Source: Sedimenticola selenatireducens DSM 17993
GTDB lineage: Bacteria; Pseudomonadota; Gammaproteobacteria; Chromatiales; Chromatiaceae
Reading direction: 5' to 3'
Assembly: GCF_000428045.1 (NCBI RefSeq)
Contig: NZ_KE386615.1
Span: forward strand, 70,887-133,830
DNA length: 62,944 nucleotides
A program made the translations under genes and the position numbers. Within the stretch, counting starts at the first letter, position 1, and each line of letters starts with the position of its first letter. The notes under the pieces were generated by a model that was given only the letters and a program-made list of their open reading frames with translations, was not told the origin of the DNA and did not search any database. Below are positions 1 through 7,791 of this stretch, piece after piece.

Positions 1-78
1 GCCCTGGCCAACAAGCAGGCACGCATTGGCTGGGTAGTGGTCACGCGTGGCGAAGTTTATCAGACACGGCCTGCATGA
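1..78 (+). CDS. IS110-family transposase, C-terminal fragment (partial)
   Basis: Frame 1 reads ALANKQARIGWVVVTRGEVY and ends five residues later with a stop at 76-78. This matches the typical C-terminus of IS110/IS1111 transposases, where an ANK-x-AR-x-x-W-x-x-x-TRGE pattern closes the protein after the transposase-20 domain. These enzymes are DEDD recombinases. Only 25 residues are visible, so catalytic residues and integrity cannot be assessed. Confidence 0.6.
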   Translation, partial: ALANKQARIGWVVVTRGEVYQTRPA

Positions 79-372
79 GGCGGACGCAGTAGCGGGGATG
101 CCTCCCCGGATAGGGATATCGCGTAGCAGGCACCTTTCCACGGGTTGCGAGGGCGATTTGGAGTCGATGACACAACAGGTCAAACCGGCGTACTGAAAAC
201 CTGGCTAACGCGACGGCATCGCATGCCGATAGGTCGATAAGGACGGTACGCACGTATGCTCATCAAGGCCAGAGGCGCCAAGGCCTCATCAACAGGCCGG
301 ATATACGGCAGCTAACCTGTCCCTGCCATCAACGAGAAAAAGCCTTGCAAAGGGGGAGGAGACCATATACGG
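1..372 (+). mobile_element. 3' end of an IS110/IS1111-type insertion sequence
   Basis: The window opens inside an insertion sequence. The first 78 bases encode a transposase tail, followed by about 290 non-coding bases that resemble the long 3' non-coding end of IS1111-group elements as I know them, ending near a GGGGGAGGAGACCATATAC stretch at about 353-371. The 5' part lies outside the window, so intactness cannot be judged. The right boundary is estimated from this terminal motif and from the start of the gloA gene region. Confidence 0.6.
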
Positions 373-390
373 GCTAGCCGACAAAACTGG
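79..390. other. Non-coding stretch: IS 3' end and junction
   Basis: No credible gene is visible here. A 70-codon open frame on the minus strand (41-253) lies antisense to the IS end and has no recognisable family. The stretch is best read as insertion-sequence non-coding DNA up to about 372, then a short junction to the glyoxalase gene. Confidence 0.5.
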
Positions 391-774
391 CTAGCGCGCC
401 CCGATCAGTTCGATCGGATAGCCGTCCGGGTCCTCCACAAAGGCAATGATGGTGCTGCCGGCATTCATCGGCCCGGCATCGCGCAGGATTTTGCCGCCCT
501 GGGCCTTGATCTGCTTGGTGGCCTGATAGACATCATCCACTTCGATGGCGATATGCCCATAACCGTTGCCCAGGTCATAGCTGTCGACGCCCCAGTTATA
601 GGTCAATTCGATCACGCTCTGTTCCGACTCGTCGGCGTAACCGAGGAAGGCGAGGGTGAATTCGCCCTCCGGATAATCCTGCTGACGCAGTAACCGCATC
701 CCCAGGATCTGGGTATAGAAGTCGATCGACTGCTGCAGATCGCCGGTACGCAGCATGGTGTGGAGTATTCTCAT
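391..774 (-). CDS. gloA: Lactoylglutathione lyase (glyoxalase I)
   Basis: This 127-residue protein isomerises the hemithioacetal of methylglyoxal and glutathione to S-lactoylglutathione in the cytoplasm. It is a single vicinal-oxygen-chelate domain of standard length. The metal ligands of bacterial GloA fall at the expected positions: H5, E56 (VIELTYNWG), H74 (GYGHIAIEV) and E122 (YPIELIGAR). The start at 774 (MRILHTML) is chosen because H5 then matches the family; a longer in-frame reading upstream runs antisense through the neighbouring acyltransferase and is not real. It lies 34 bases downstream of the acyltransferase on the same strand and may be co-transcribed with it. Confidence 0.95.
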   Translation of the reverse strand: MRILHTMLRTGDLQQSIDFYTQILGMRLLRQQDYPEGEFTLAFLGYADESEQSVIELTYNWGVDSYDLGNGYGHIAIEVDDVYQATKQIKAQGGKILRDAGPMNAGSTIIAFVEDPDGYPIELIGAR

Positions 775-808
775 CGGTCTCACCTCTGGGTTGTAGTGGT
801 TGGTTTGA

Positions 809-1450
809 TTATCGCGCCCGATCCTGCCGGGGCAAGGGATTTTCCAGCTCTTCCCGCAATCGGATCGGGGTGTGGTTTTCCGGGCTGGCGCCGCTGACGT
901 CGGCATAGAAGTCGCGAATCCGCTCCATGTCAGCCGGGATATTACCCGTCGGCATAAAGCAGAGACCGACACGGGCGGTCTTGCTGGAAAAATCCAGGGA
1001 ACCGCACAGTAGCGGTACACCCGCCGCCCGGGCAATACGGTAGAAACCGGATTTCCAGTATTCGCGCCGGCCTCGGGTGCCGTCCGGGGTGATGGCCAAC
1101 ACCATACGGTCGGCCGCCTGGAGCTGTTGCGCCAGTTGCTCGGCGACGCCGGCCGGGTTGGAGCGATCCACGCCGACCCCACCCAGCCAGCGCATGATGC
1201 CGCCATGGGGCCATTGGAACAGCGTATGCTTGCCGACCCAGGTGATCCGTACCCGTAGCAGATAGGTGACGGCGATGCCGACAGGAAAATCCCAGTTGCT
1301 GGTATGGGGTGCCCCGATCAGCAGGAATTTTCCACCCGGGGGAATTTCGCCTTCCACCTTCCATCCCAGCAGGGTCAGCACCAGCCGTCCGATCCAGTAG
1401 CTGATCAGGCTGGTGGGCTGGCAATCATGGGTGATACGGGAACTGCGCAC
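809..1450 (-). CDS. PlsC-like lysophospholipid acyltransferase family protein
   Basis: The 213-residue protein carries an acyltransferase H-x4-D motif (APHTSNWDF, about residues 47-55) and a downstream PDGTRGRR block (about 121-128), the arrangement of the PlsC/1-acylglycerol-3-phosphate acyltransferase superfamily. A hydrophobic segment near residues 20-45 would anchor it to the inner membrane. The acyl acceptor cannot be read from sequence. The start at 1450 is GTG without an obvious ribosome binding site, so the true start may be a little downstream. It precedes gloA on the same strand. Confidence 0.8.
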   Translation of the reverse strand: MRSSRITHDCQPTSLISYWIGRLVLTLLGWKVEGEIPPGGKFLLIGAPHTSNWDFPVGIAVTYLLRVRITWVGKHTLFQWPHGGIMRWLGGVGVDRSNPAGVAEQLAQQLQAADRMVLAITPDGTRGRREYWKSGFYRIARAAGVPLLCGSLDFSSKTARVGLCFMPTGNIPADMERIRDFYADVSGASPENHTPIRLREELENPLPRQDRAR

Positions 1451-1536
1451 GGGCTACTCTACAGGATCCTGGAAATGTCCAGTTGGTCGGCGTTTATCCA
1501 GGGACCCGGACATAGGGGTGGGGGCTGATGCACGGG

Positions 1537-2094
1537 TCACTCGTCGATAGAGCCCAGATCAAACCGGACCCCCTGACTGGTGACTCCGAGATGGCTGTGG
1601 CCATCCTGCCTGAACAGTTCGCCAATATCCACCAGTGTCATGTAGACGTTGCGGCTGATCAGTGCGTCCAGGTTGTCGCGGAAATGAATATAGGGGCGCG
1701 GTTCGCCGTTTGTGGGGTCAAACTCCACCCGGATCGGGTGCTCCGCATCGGCCACCACCTGTTCGCCCAGGTTGGTGGTGAACAGCAGGCTGGGCTGTGG
1801 CTCTGTGATCTGCTCCACCTGCACTGCCACGAAGGGGGCGTCATCCACCCGAATACGCATCTTCTCGGCCGGGGTGAGCAGATAGTATTCACCGTCCGCT
1901 TCGCGCCGCAACACCGAGGCGAACAGTTTTACCAGCTGCTCGCGCCGGAGTGGACTGCCCTCGTGATACCAGATTCCATCGCTGGCGATGCGGATATCGA
2001 TATCGCCGCACAGGGACGGATTCCACGGTTGTCGGGCGGCGCTGTTGGCTTCCCGGGTTTTGATCTGATCAAGGATGTCGTCGAGTCTGGGCAT
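1537..2094 (-). CDS. DUF1285 family protein
   Basis: This 185-residue protein matches the DUF1285 family: an N-terminal segment with PWNPSLCGDIDIRIASDG (about 23-40), the WYHEGSPLRREQLVKLFASV block and a C-terminal half ending GVRFDLGS. The family is cytoplasmic, has a known fold but no established function. Length is typical. It lies between the acyltransferase and GNAT genes on the same strand, with 86 and 172 base gaps, which says little about its role. Confidence 0.85.
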   Translation of the reverse strand: MPRLDDILDQIKTREANSAARQPWNPSLCGDIDIRIASDGIWYHEGSPLRREQLVKLFASVLRREADGEYYLLTPAEKMRIRVDDAPFVAVQVEQITEPQPSLLFTTNLGEQVVADAEHPIRVEFDPTNGEPRPYIHFRDNLDALISRNVYMTLVDIGELFRQDGHSHLGVTSQGVRFDLGSIDE

Positions 2095-2266
2095 GGTTGT
2101 CTGTGGTTGCCGATATCGAATGGATTATCTCAAAGAATAGCCGAGACCGGGAGCCGGAACTGATCCCATCAACAGCGGTCGGAGTCTGGCCACCTCCATA
2201 TCAAGGGAAAAGTTCACAGGACTTGCCGGTTTGTCTCCGGCCCTGATGGAACCCCAGTGATACCGC

Positions 2267-2692
2267 TCAAAGTTTGCGGCACAGCAGGGTGGCATTATCG
2301 GGACAGAGGTGTGTGAACTCGCGGGTGCGGCGAATGCTGTCCGGTGCCGCATCCCGGGCGATGGCAAAAAAGCCCAATCGCTTGAAATACTCAGCGGCGT
2401 CGGTGGTCAGCAGATAGAGTGCCATGGCGCCCTGCGCGGCCGCGGCTTGCTGGATATGACTTACCAGTTGCGCCGCCAGTCCCCGGCCCCGGTATTCGGG
2501 TCGCACCATCAGGGAGCGCAGCAAGGCATCGGTTGCGTGCAGCTCGACCCCGGCCACGCCAGCCGTCTTGCCATCCATTTCGATCAGGTAGAAGCGGGCC
2601 AGCGGGTTGTCACCGATATCCTCAATCGGCAACCCGGCGGGTTGCAGCAGTTGCCTGACGATATTGAGATCGGGTGCGGGTATGATGTGCAT
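2267..2692 (-). CDS. GNAT family N-acetyltransferase, ArsN2-like
   Basis: The 141-residue protein has a GNAT core: strand-turn LLRSLMVRPEYRGRGLAAQL (about 58-77) contains the R-x-x-G-x-G/A acetyl-CoA pyrophosphate loop, followed by ALYLLTTDAAEYFKRLGFF typical of small acetyltransferases. This latter pattern and the size resemble the arsenic-linked ArsN2 group, but no ars gene is nearby, so the substrate is open. It is divergent from the MATE pump gene starting at 2842. Confidence 0.8.
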   Translation of the reverse strand: MHIIPAPDLNIVRQLLQPAGLPIEDIGDNPLARFYLIEMDGKTAGVAGVELHATDALLRSLMVRPEYRGRGLAAQLVSHIQQAAAAQGAMALYLLTTDAAEYFKRLGFFAIARDAAPDSIRRTREFTHLCPDNATLLCRKL

Positions 2693-2841
2693 CGGTTGTA
2701 CCTGTTTCTTTTGTCATGAGTGTAGATGGCCCGTTCCCGGGTCGGAAGGCCTGTTTGCAACGGGCGCCGCTCCTGCCGATATTTGCGCCCTGAACGGCCC
2801 TTATGGTTTGGCCAAATTGTTTTATATCTTGAGATTTTGTT

Positions 2842-4206
2842 ATGCCGCAATGGTTGAATCTATGGCGACGGGAAGCCGTTCCCACCCTGTTGCTGGCTGC
2901 TCCCCTCGTGGTGGCGCAGTTGCTGCAGGTGGGGATGGGCTTTATCGACACAGTAATGGCGGGGCGGATCAATGCATCGGTGCTGGCGGCGGTCGGTCTG
3001 GGCTCTTCGCTCTGGGGGCTGATGCTGCTCGCCTGTATTGGCTCGACGCTGGCTATTTCGCCCCTGGTGGCGCATCTGAACGGAGCCGGCAATGACCGGG
3101 CGATTGCCGCCGAGTTCCAACAGGGACTCTGGGTAGCGGTCCTGGTCGGGGTGGTTGCGGTGCCCCTGACCTATGGCATGGCGGCAGTCCTGCCGCTGCT
3201 GGCGATCGATCCCGAGATCGCTCCCCTGGCCGGTGACTATCTCCGGGTCAGTGCCTGGGGCATGCCGGGACTCTGTCTCTATCTGGCTCCCCGCTATCTG
3301 AATGAGGGGTTGAGCAACACCACGCCGGTGATGCTGATCCAGTTCCTGCTGCTGCCGCTGAATATTCTGGGCAACTACCTGTTCATGTTCGGCGCTTTCG
3401 GCTTCCCGGCCATGGGCGCCGCCGGGGCCGCGCTGTCGACTGCCATCGGCCTCTGGTTGGGGGCGGTGATGATGTTCCTCTATCTTGTCCGCAGCCGGCG
3501 CGTGCGGCACCTGTCGCTGTTTGTGGCATTCTCCGGTCCGCGCCTGAAAGAGATCTGGCGCATACTCAAGCTGGGTTTGCCGATCGCCGTCTCCATCATC
3601 ATGGAAGTGGGTATGTTCAGCGCCGTGGCGATCCTTATGGGCAGCCTGGGCAAGGTGGAGATGGCGGCTCATCAGATCGCCCTCAACTATGCCGCCATGA
3701 TGTTCATGCTGCCGCTCAGCATTTCCCAGGCCATCACCATCCGGGTTGGTCATGCCGCCGGTGCCGGGGATCTCCCGCTGGCGATTATCCGTGGCCGGCT
3801 GGGCGTGGTCATGGCGGGCGGCATCATGGCGCTGTCGGCCACCCTGCTGCTGCTGTTTCCGCAACTGATCGTGGCCCTCTACACCAGCGACGTCGCCGTG
3901 GCCGAGATGGCCATGACCCTGCTGTTCGCGGCGGCCCTGTTCCAGTTTTCCGATGGACTGCAGGTCTCCGCCTCCGGTGCACTGCGCGGACTGAAAGACA
4001 CCGCCGTGCCCATGTTCATCACCATGTTCGCCTACTGGGTGATCGGCTTCCCCGCCGCCTGGATCATCGGTATTGAGTGGGGTGTCGGTCCGCAGGGTCT
4101 GTGGGGAGGGCTGGCGGTGGGCCTGACCACCGCCGCGTTATTGCTGAACCTGCGCTTTTATCTGTTGGGTAGGAAGAAGTGTTACAGCGCTGCCGCACAG
4201 CGCTAG
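2842..4206 (+). CDS. norM: MATE family multidrug efflux transporter (NorM-type)
   Basis: A 454-residue integral membrane protein with about twelve hydrophobic segments in two similar halves, as in MATE cation/drug antiporters. The N-terminal half contains LLAAPLVVAQLLQVGMGFID and VMAGRINASVLAAVGLG, hallmarks of NorM-type proteins, and the length is standard. It probably exports cationic compounds using a sodium or proton gradient. The ATG at 2842 has a weak upstream ribosome site. It is divergent from the acetyltransferase and is followed by a stable hairpin at 4223-4256. Confidence 0.9.
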   Translation: MPQWLNLWRREAVPTLLLAAPLVVAQLLQVGMGFIDTVMAGRINASVLAAVGLGSSLWGLMLLACIGSTLAISPLVAHLNGAGNDRAIAAEFQQGLWVAVLVGVVAVPLTYGMAAVLPLLAIDPEIAPLAGDYLRVSAWGMPGLCLYLAPRYLNEGLSNTTPVMLIQFLLLPLNILGNYLFMFGAFGFPAMGAAGAALSTAIGLWLGAVMMFLYLVRSRRVRHLSLFVAFSGPRLKEIWRILKLGLPIAVSIIMEVGMFSAVAILMGSLGKVEMAAHQIALNYAAMMFMLPLSISQAITIRVGHAAGAGDLPLAIIRGRLGVVMAGGIMALSATLLLLFPQLIVALYTSDVAVAEMAMTLLFAAALFQFSDGLQVSASGALRGLKDTAVPMFITMFAYWVIGFPAAWIIGIEWGVGPQGLWGGLAVGLTTAALLLNLRFYLLGRKKCYSAAAQR

Positions 4207-4222
4207 TTGTCTGCAAACAGCC

Positions 4223-4256
4223 AGGCCCGACAGACTCCTAGGAGTTTGTCGGGCTT
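4223..4256 (+). terminator. Terminator-like hairpin after norM
   Basis: An inverted repeat centred on CCTAGG pairs AGGCCCGACAGACTCC with GGAGTTTGTCGGGCTT almost perfectly, 17 bases after the norM stop. There is no T-tract, so termination is inferred. The right arm is also the left end of the larger palindromic element described separately. Confidence 0.5.
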
Positions 4257-4405
4257 GACCGATCGTAGCGAGGGAAAGCCGATTTGAGACAGATTTTTTG
4301 ATCTTTCGAGGCGAATAGTGGACCTATTCAACGAGGAAGATCGGAAAATATGGCCAAATCCGGCTTTTCCGCAGTAGATCAGTGTTAAGTCCGGCAGACT
4401 CCTAG
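4236..4405. repeat. Palindromic interspersed element, long copy
   Basis: About 170 bases form one large imperfect palindrome. The ends (TCCTAGGAGTTTGTCGGGC and the complement of TAAGTCCGGCAGACTCCTAG) are inverted, and so are the inner parts (TTTGATCTTTCGAGGCGAATAG against CTATTCAACGAGGAAGATC). A second, shortened copy lies at 55443-55518 in the opposite orientation. No protein is encoded; it looks like a non-autonomous, MITE- or REP-like repeat. Its right end supplies the stop codon of the GFA gene. Confidence 0.75.
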
Positions 4406-4755
4406 AGGCTCTTGCCGTCAAACACCTTGCTCTCCAGGCTAAAGGGATCGACTCCGTCGATACATCCCAGGTTGACCCGGAAATGGCCGGGCATGCGCAG
4501 GGTTTCGTTGAACGGGTAGATACCGCACTGTTTGCAGAAGTAGTGCTTGGCCACGCCGCTGCCGAACTTGTAGAGGGTCAGCGCACCCGGCTTGGCGTCT
4601 ATCTGCAGATCCCTGGCCGGGATGGTGAAGTCGGACATCAGTGCCCCTTTGCGGATGCAGATGGAGCAGTTGCAGTGCAGGCCGCCGGTGATCTCGTCGT
4701 GCTCGAAGGAAAAACGGATATCACCACAGTGACAGCTGCCGTTATAGGTGGTCAT
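4402..4755 (-). CDS. GFA family (glutathione-dependent formaldehyde-activating-like) protein
   Basis: A 117-residue single-domain protein with the zinc-binding cysteine pattern of the GFA/CENP-V fold: C8-x-C10 (GSCHCG), C28-x-C30-x2-C33 (HCNCSIC) and C74-x2-C77 (FCKQCGIY). The founding family member was described as adding formaldehyde to glutathione, but many paralogues have no demonstrated activity, so the substrate is unknown. The stop codon TAG (4402-4404) lies in the terminal CTAG of the palindromic element, so insertion of that element may have reset the C-terminus; the protein is near the usual length. Confidence 0.85.
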   Translation of the reverse strand: MTTYNGSCHCGDIRFSFEHDEITGGLHCNCSICIRKGALMSDFTIPARDLQIDAKPGALTLYKFGSGVAKHYFCKQCGIYPFNETLRMPGHFRVNLGCIDGVDPFSLESKVFDGKSL

Positions 4756-4970
4756 TCACGGGCTCCCCTGGATTATGTTTGTTCTGGTGGAATCGGACGC
4801 TAATTGTATTGGATCAATCATCTGTTTTAGTGCATGTGCTAGGATTCACTACGGGAGTGCCGGTTTCGGCACTGACTGAAGTATAGCCGGCAAGTCGTGA
4901 TGGTCCACTGAGTGATCAACCAGGTCGTGTTGGGCGGGCCTCGACTGAACGGCTTTTGGAGTATGGCACG

Positions 4971-5330
4971 ATGTCAGAGTCTGTTTTGGAGAAGCGCGAT
5001 CAGATTATCGCGGCACTGGATTATCCCCGGCTGCTGATGGAGCGGGAGATCAAGCGGCGGGCCTGTCCCGAGCACTATCGGTTCAATGAGCAGGTGGCGG
5101 AGTGTAACGAGTGCCTCTATATCCTCGAGTGTCAAAGTTACAGCAAGCAGCTGGCGGCGCCGACGCTCAAGCGGGCATCATCCAGCGAACTGCTGCGGAT
5201 GCTGCGGTTTGGTTTTGAGTATGTCAGTTATCAGTTGAACCGCCAGGATCATGATACAGCGCAGTGTGAATGTGACCAGTGCGTCTGGATCAGGTCGGTA
5301 GCACCGCTGCTTGATGCAGCCGCCGCTTGA
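4971..5330 (+). CDS. Cysteine-rich conserved hypothetical protein
   Basis: I do not recognise the family. The 119-residue product has seven cysteines in two groups: C32, C45, C48, C54 in the first half and C99, C101, C104 (CECDQC) near the end, a spacing that could bind zinc or an iron-sulfur cluster. The middle is helical and charged with no membrane segment. The ATG at 4971 follows a TGGAG ribosome site (4957-4961) at proper distance and is preferred over an upstream TTG. It stands alone, converging on the MOSC gene. Confidence 0.7.
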   Translation: MSESVLEKRDQIIAALDYPRLLMEREIKRRACPEHYRFNEQVAECNECLYILECQSYSKQLAAPTLKRASSSELLRMLRFGFEYVSYQLNRQDHDTAQCECDQCVWIRSVAPLLDAAAA

Positions 5331-5441
5331 ACACAGCACTGATCGGCTGACCGCACAGTGTCAACGGGGTTGGTGTTTGACTGCCTGACCCCGCCCGCAG
5401 TCTCCTCTGGTCCTCCCCGTGTTGGTACCGATGCCCCGCTG

Positions 5442-6131
5442 TCATTGCCGATTGAACAGCCGTCTCGACCAGTGCTCCGGCTGGCCGCTTTCCAGACGGT
5501 TGGCGGCATGCCGTTTCCAGCCCGTCGAGAGAGTCTTGTGTTCGGCCAGCAGTTCCAGGTCCTCGCGGCAGAAAGGCCGGTTGTAAAGGATGTCCAGGCA
5601 GGTGTGCACCGACAGATTGGAGCTGGAAAGTTCATGCAGTTTCAGGCTGTCATCGGGATCGACCAGGCCTTGCTGCAGTACCCGAAACAGCCAGCCGGTG
5701 CGTCCCGAGGTCTGCATGATGAGCGACATCTGGGGATAACCGAAACGGATATTCAGCTTGTGACAGGGTGAACGGGGCTGGCTGACCTGCAGCACCGCCT
5801 CTCCCAGGGTAAAGATATCGCCGATATTGATCTGTTCTTCGTTCAGACCGGTGTCGGAGAGATTCTCGCCAAAGGCTCCGGCAACGAGCGGAGTGGCCGC
5901 AGGTGGCAGTTCCATGGCCTGCCAGAACTCGTCCCAGTAGGCGTAGTGTTCCCTGGGATAGTAGTGCAGGGCACGTTCCAGTCCGCCGTGATGGCGCTGG
6001 TCCTGTTGCTGGTCGCCCGCCAGACCCTCCAGGCCACAGTGCAATGGACCGTTGATTGGCTGTTTGTCAATGGCGCTCTCGGTGCTGCTGTCCAGCGGCG
6101 CCGTGGTTCCGATGAATATCAATGTGCTCAT
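5442..6131 (-). CDS. MOSC domain protein, YiiM-like
   Basis: This 229-residue protein follows the YiiM architecture: a MOSC beta-barrel (about residues 25-160) with DQRHHGGLERALHYYPREHY, AGAFGENLSDTGL and a conserved cysteine in QPRSPCHKLN, then a small helical C-terminal 3-alpha domain. YiiM proteins bind molybdenum cofactor and reduce N-hydroxylated compounds with a partner reductase. Length matches the family. No reductase gene is adjacent. Confidence 0.9.
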   Translation of the reverse strand: MSTLIFIGTTAPLDSSTESAIDKQPINGPLHCGLEGLAGDQQQDQRHHGGLERALHYYPREHYAYWDEFWQAMELPPAATPLVAGAFGENLSDTGLNEEQINIGDIFTLGEAVLQVSQPRSPCHKLNIRFGYPQMSLIMQTSGRTGWLFRVLQQGLVDPDDSLKLHELSSSNLSVHTCLDILYNRPFCREDLELLAEHKTLSTGWKRHAANRLESGQPEHWSRRLFNRQ

Positions 6132-6221
6132 AACGCCTGTAACCGTGGGTTTATGGTAATCGAATGTACACCAGCCATAGCGTCGTAACCGGCGACGGAT
6201 CAGGGGCAGTCTCGGCGGCTG

Positions 6222-6713
6222 TTACAGGACCCGCCTGGATTTCCAGTACGCGGATTGCCAATACGGGCTGTCCAGCGGCGAGATCATGACGCCACTGCTT
6301 TTCGAGGCATGTAGAAAGCGGTTTTGTTCCAGGTAGATTCCGACATGCCGTGTCTTGCCGTCGATCCTGAAAAATACCAGATCTCCGGTCGCCAGCTCCG
6401 ACTGCTGGACCGGCTGGCCCACAGTCGCCTGCTGCCCGGTCGTGCGCGGCAGCGCCACGCCCAGCCGGGACCGGTAGGTGAGCTGGACGAAGCCGGAACA
6501 GTCGATGCCCTGACGGCTCTGGCCACCGATGCGATAAGGCGTTCCCCGCCACTCCTGATGTTGTCTGTAAAGCCGGTCCAGAAGCGTCTGATCAACGTCC
6601 GCGGCGCTGCTGGGTGAGGTTATCGGTGACGCGGGATCATGCCTGGTGACGGGCGCCACACCGCTGCAGGCTGTTAGCAGCATCAGCAGGGGAATCAAGG
6701 TCAATCGGCGCAT
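6222..6713 (-). CDS. NlpC/P60 family lipoprotein endopeptidase
   Basis: A 163-residue peptidoglycan hydrolase of the Spr/NlpC type. The N-terminus is a lipoprotein signal with lipobox LTAC and acylated Cys16. The catalytic domain (about 45-160) shows Cys72 in DCSGFV, His123 in RHVGIYL and His135 in FLHAS, the usual Cys-His-His triad. It should sit in the outer membrane and cleave D-iGlu-mDAP stem bonds, like E. coli Spr (MepS), though its actual substrate is inferred. It is monocistronic, 90 bases from the MOSC gene. Confidence 0.92.
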   Translation of the reverse strand: MRRLTLIPLLMLLTACSGVAPVTRHDPASPITSPSSAADVDQTLLDRLYRQHQEWRGTPYRIGGQSRQGIDCSGFVQLTYRSRLGVALPRTTGQQATVGQPVQQSELATGDLVFFRIDGKTRHVGIYLEQNRFLHASKSSGVMISPLDSPYWQSAYWKSRRVL

Positions 6714-6861
6714 CGGCTGTCCGTCGTTGTCTGTCTCCGCCGAACAGGTCTCCTGCCGCCGGGCTTGTCACTGTATCTTGAAATAATAGCAGTGATTGCC
6801 GTTGATCTGGCTCCGTTGTCGTCAGCGCTTACCAACTTGGGTCGCTGCAACAGGCAGTGGA

Positions 6862-7686
6862 TCAATCAGCTGCGGCAGCATCATCTTCCGTGGCGACCGC
6901 TTTATCCACCCGCCCCTTGATCGCCCAGGCCCGTGCACGGAGTTTGATGGAGCCGTCACTGGTGGTGGGAAGACGCGCTTTCAACAGGTCACGCAGGGCC
7001 GCTTGATCCGCTTTCGGCTGTGACAACAGATAGGTTGGGGCGGTGCCCTGTCCGGCCAGGAAGGGCGCCCAAAACTGCTCAAAGTCCGGAAACTCCTGGG
7101 TAATTTCAAATGAGGTAACGGTAATGTCGGTAAGCCCGGCATCGCTGAACAGCTGCCGCAGTGCCGGCTTGTTGCAGTCGGCAAAGCGCTTGCCTTCATG
7201 CATCACATCGGCCATCAGATTGAGCTCGACCGCCGCCTCCCAGAAATGGTGCAGCATCTCCATGCTGCCGGCATAGTCCCAGACATAAGCGGCCACCGTG
7301 CCGCCGGTGCGGGTGACCCGTACCATCTCCTGCAGCGCCTCATCAGGGGCTGGCGGAATGTTCAGCAGCAGGCCGGAGACGGTGATATCCACCGCATTGT
7401 CATCCACCGGCAGCGCCATGGCGTTGCCGACCCGCAGCTGTATGCCCTGTCGCAGGCGCATCTGTGCACTCTTGATGAAGCTTTCCGACTGGTCCACGGC
7501 ATACAGTGCAGCCGGTTTGTAATGGTTGAGGATAATGTCGCTCAACGGGCCGGTACCGCAGCCCACGTCCAGCCAGCGCAGTTCCGGTTCCGGGTCCAGC
7601 CATTCGAGGAACGGTTTGGCGACCATCCGGCTCCAGCGACCCATGTACAGCTCATAGGCATCGCCCGATTCCCAGGTTACTTTCAT
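6862..7686 (-). CDS. Class I SAM-dependent methyltransferase
   Basis: The 274-residue protein has a methyltransferase-11 type Rossmann fold: motif I WLDVGCGTGPLS (about 39-50), acidic loop ALYAVDQSESF, and motif-IV like VDITVSGLLLNIPP. No substrate-specific domain is visible; ubiquinone/menaquinone-type UbiE relatives share this shape, but the sequence is not UbiE itself. The start at 7686 (MKVTWESGDAYELYMGRWS) resembles other members that begin with a MGRWSR-like segment. It lies downstream of the RND genes on the same strand. Confidence 0.85.
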   Translation of the reverse strand: MKVTWESGDAYELYMGRWSRMVAKPFLEWLDPEPELRWLDVGCGTGPLSDIILNHYKPAALYAVDQSESFIKSAQMRLRQGIQLRVGNAMALPVDDNAVDITVSGLLLNIPPAPDEALQEMVRVTRTGGTVAAYVWDYAGSMEMLHHFWEAAVELNLMADVMHEGKRFADCNKPALRQLFSDAGLTDITVTSFEITQEFPDFEQFWAPFLAGQGTAPTYLLSQPKADQAALRDLLKARLPTTSDGSIKLRARAWAIKGRVDKAVATEDDAAAAD

Positions 7687-7791
7687 ATCAGCCAGCTCCA
7701 GATTGATTCGATATTTGTTTCAAGTTTGTACCAATCCGTGGATTAATAAAAGGCATGAAATGATTGTGCGATGGCCGGACCGGAATGCGGA

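Noticed and set aside
775-1206. N-terminal extension of glyoxalase I to 271 residues
   Set aside because: The extension lies within the acyltransferase gene in another frame and has no family resemblance; the 127-residue form has all metal ligands at family positions.
2860-3864. Long open frame antisense to norM
   Set aside because: The product is low-complexity His/Gln/Arg-rich, as expected for the complement of a membrane-protein gene.
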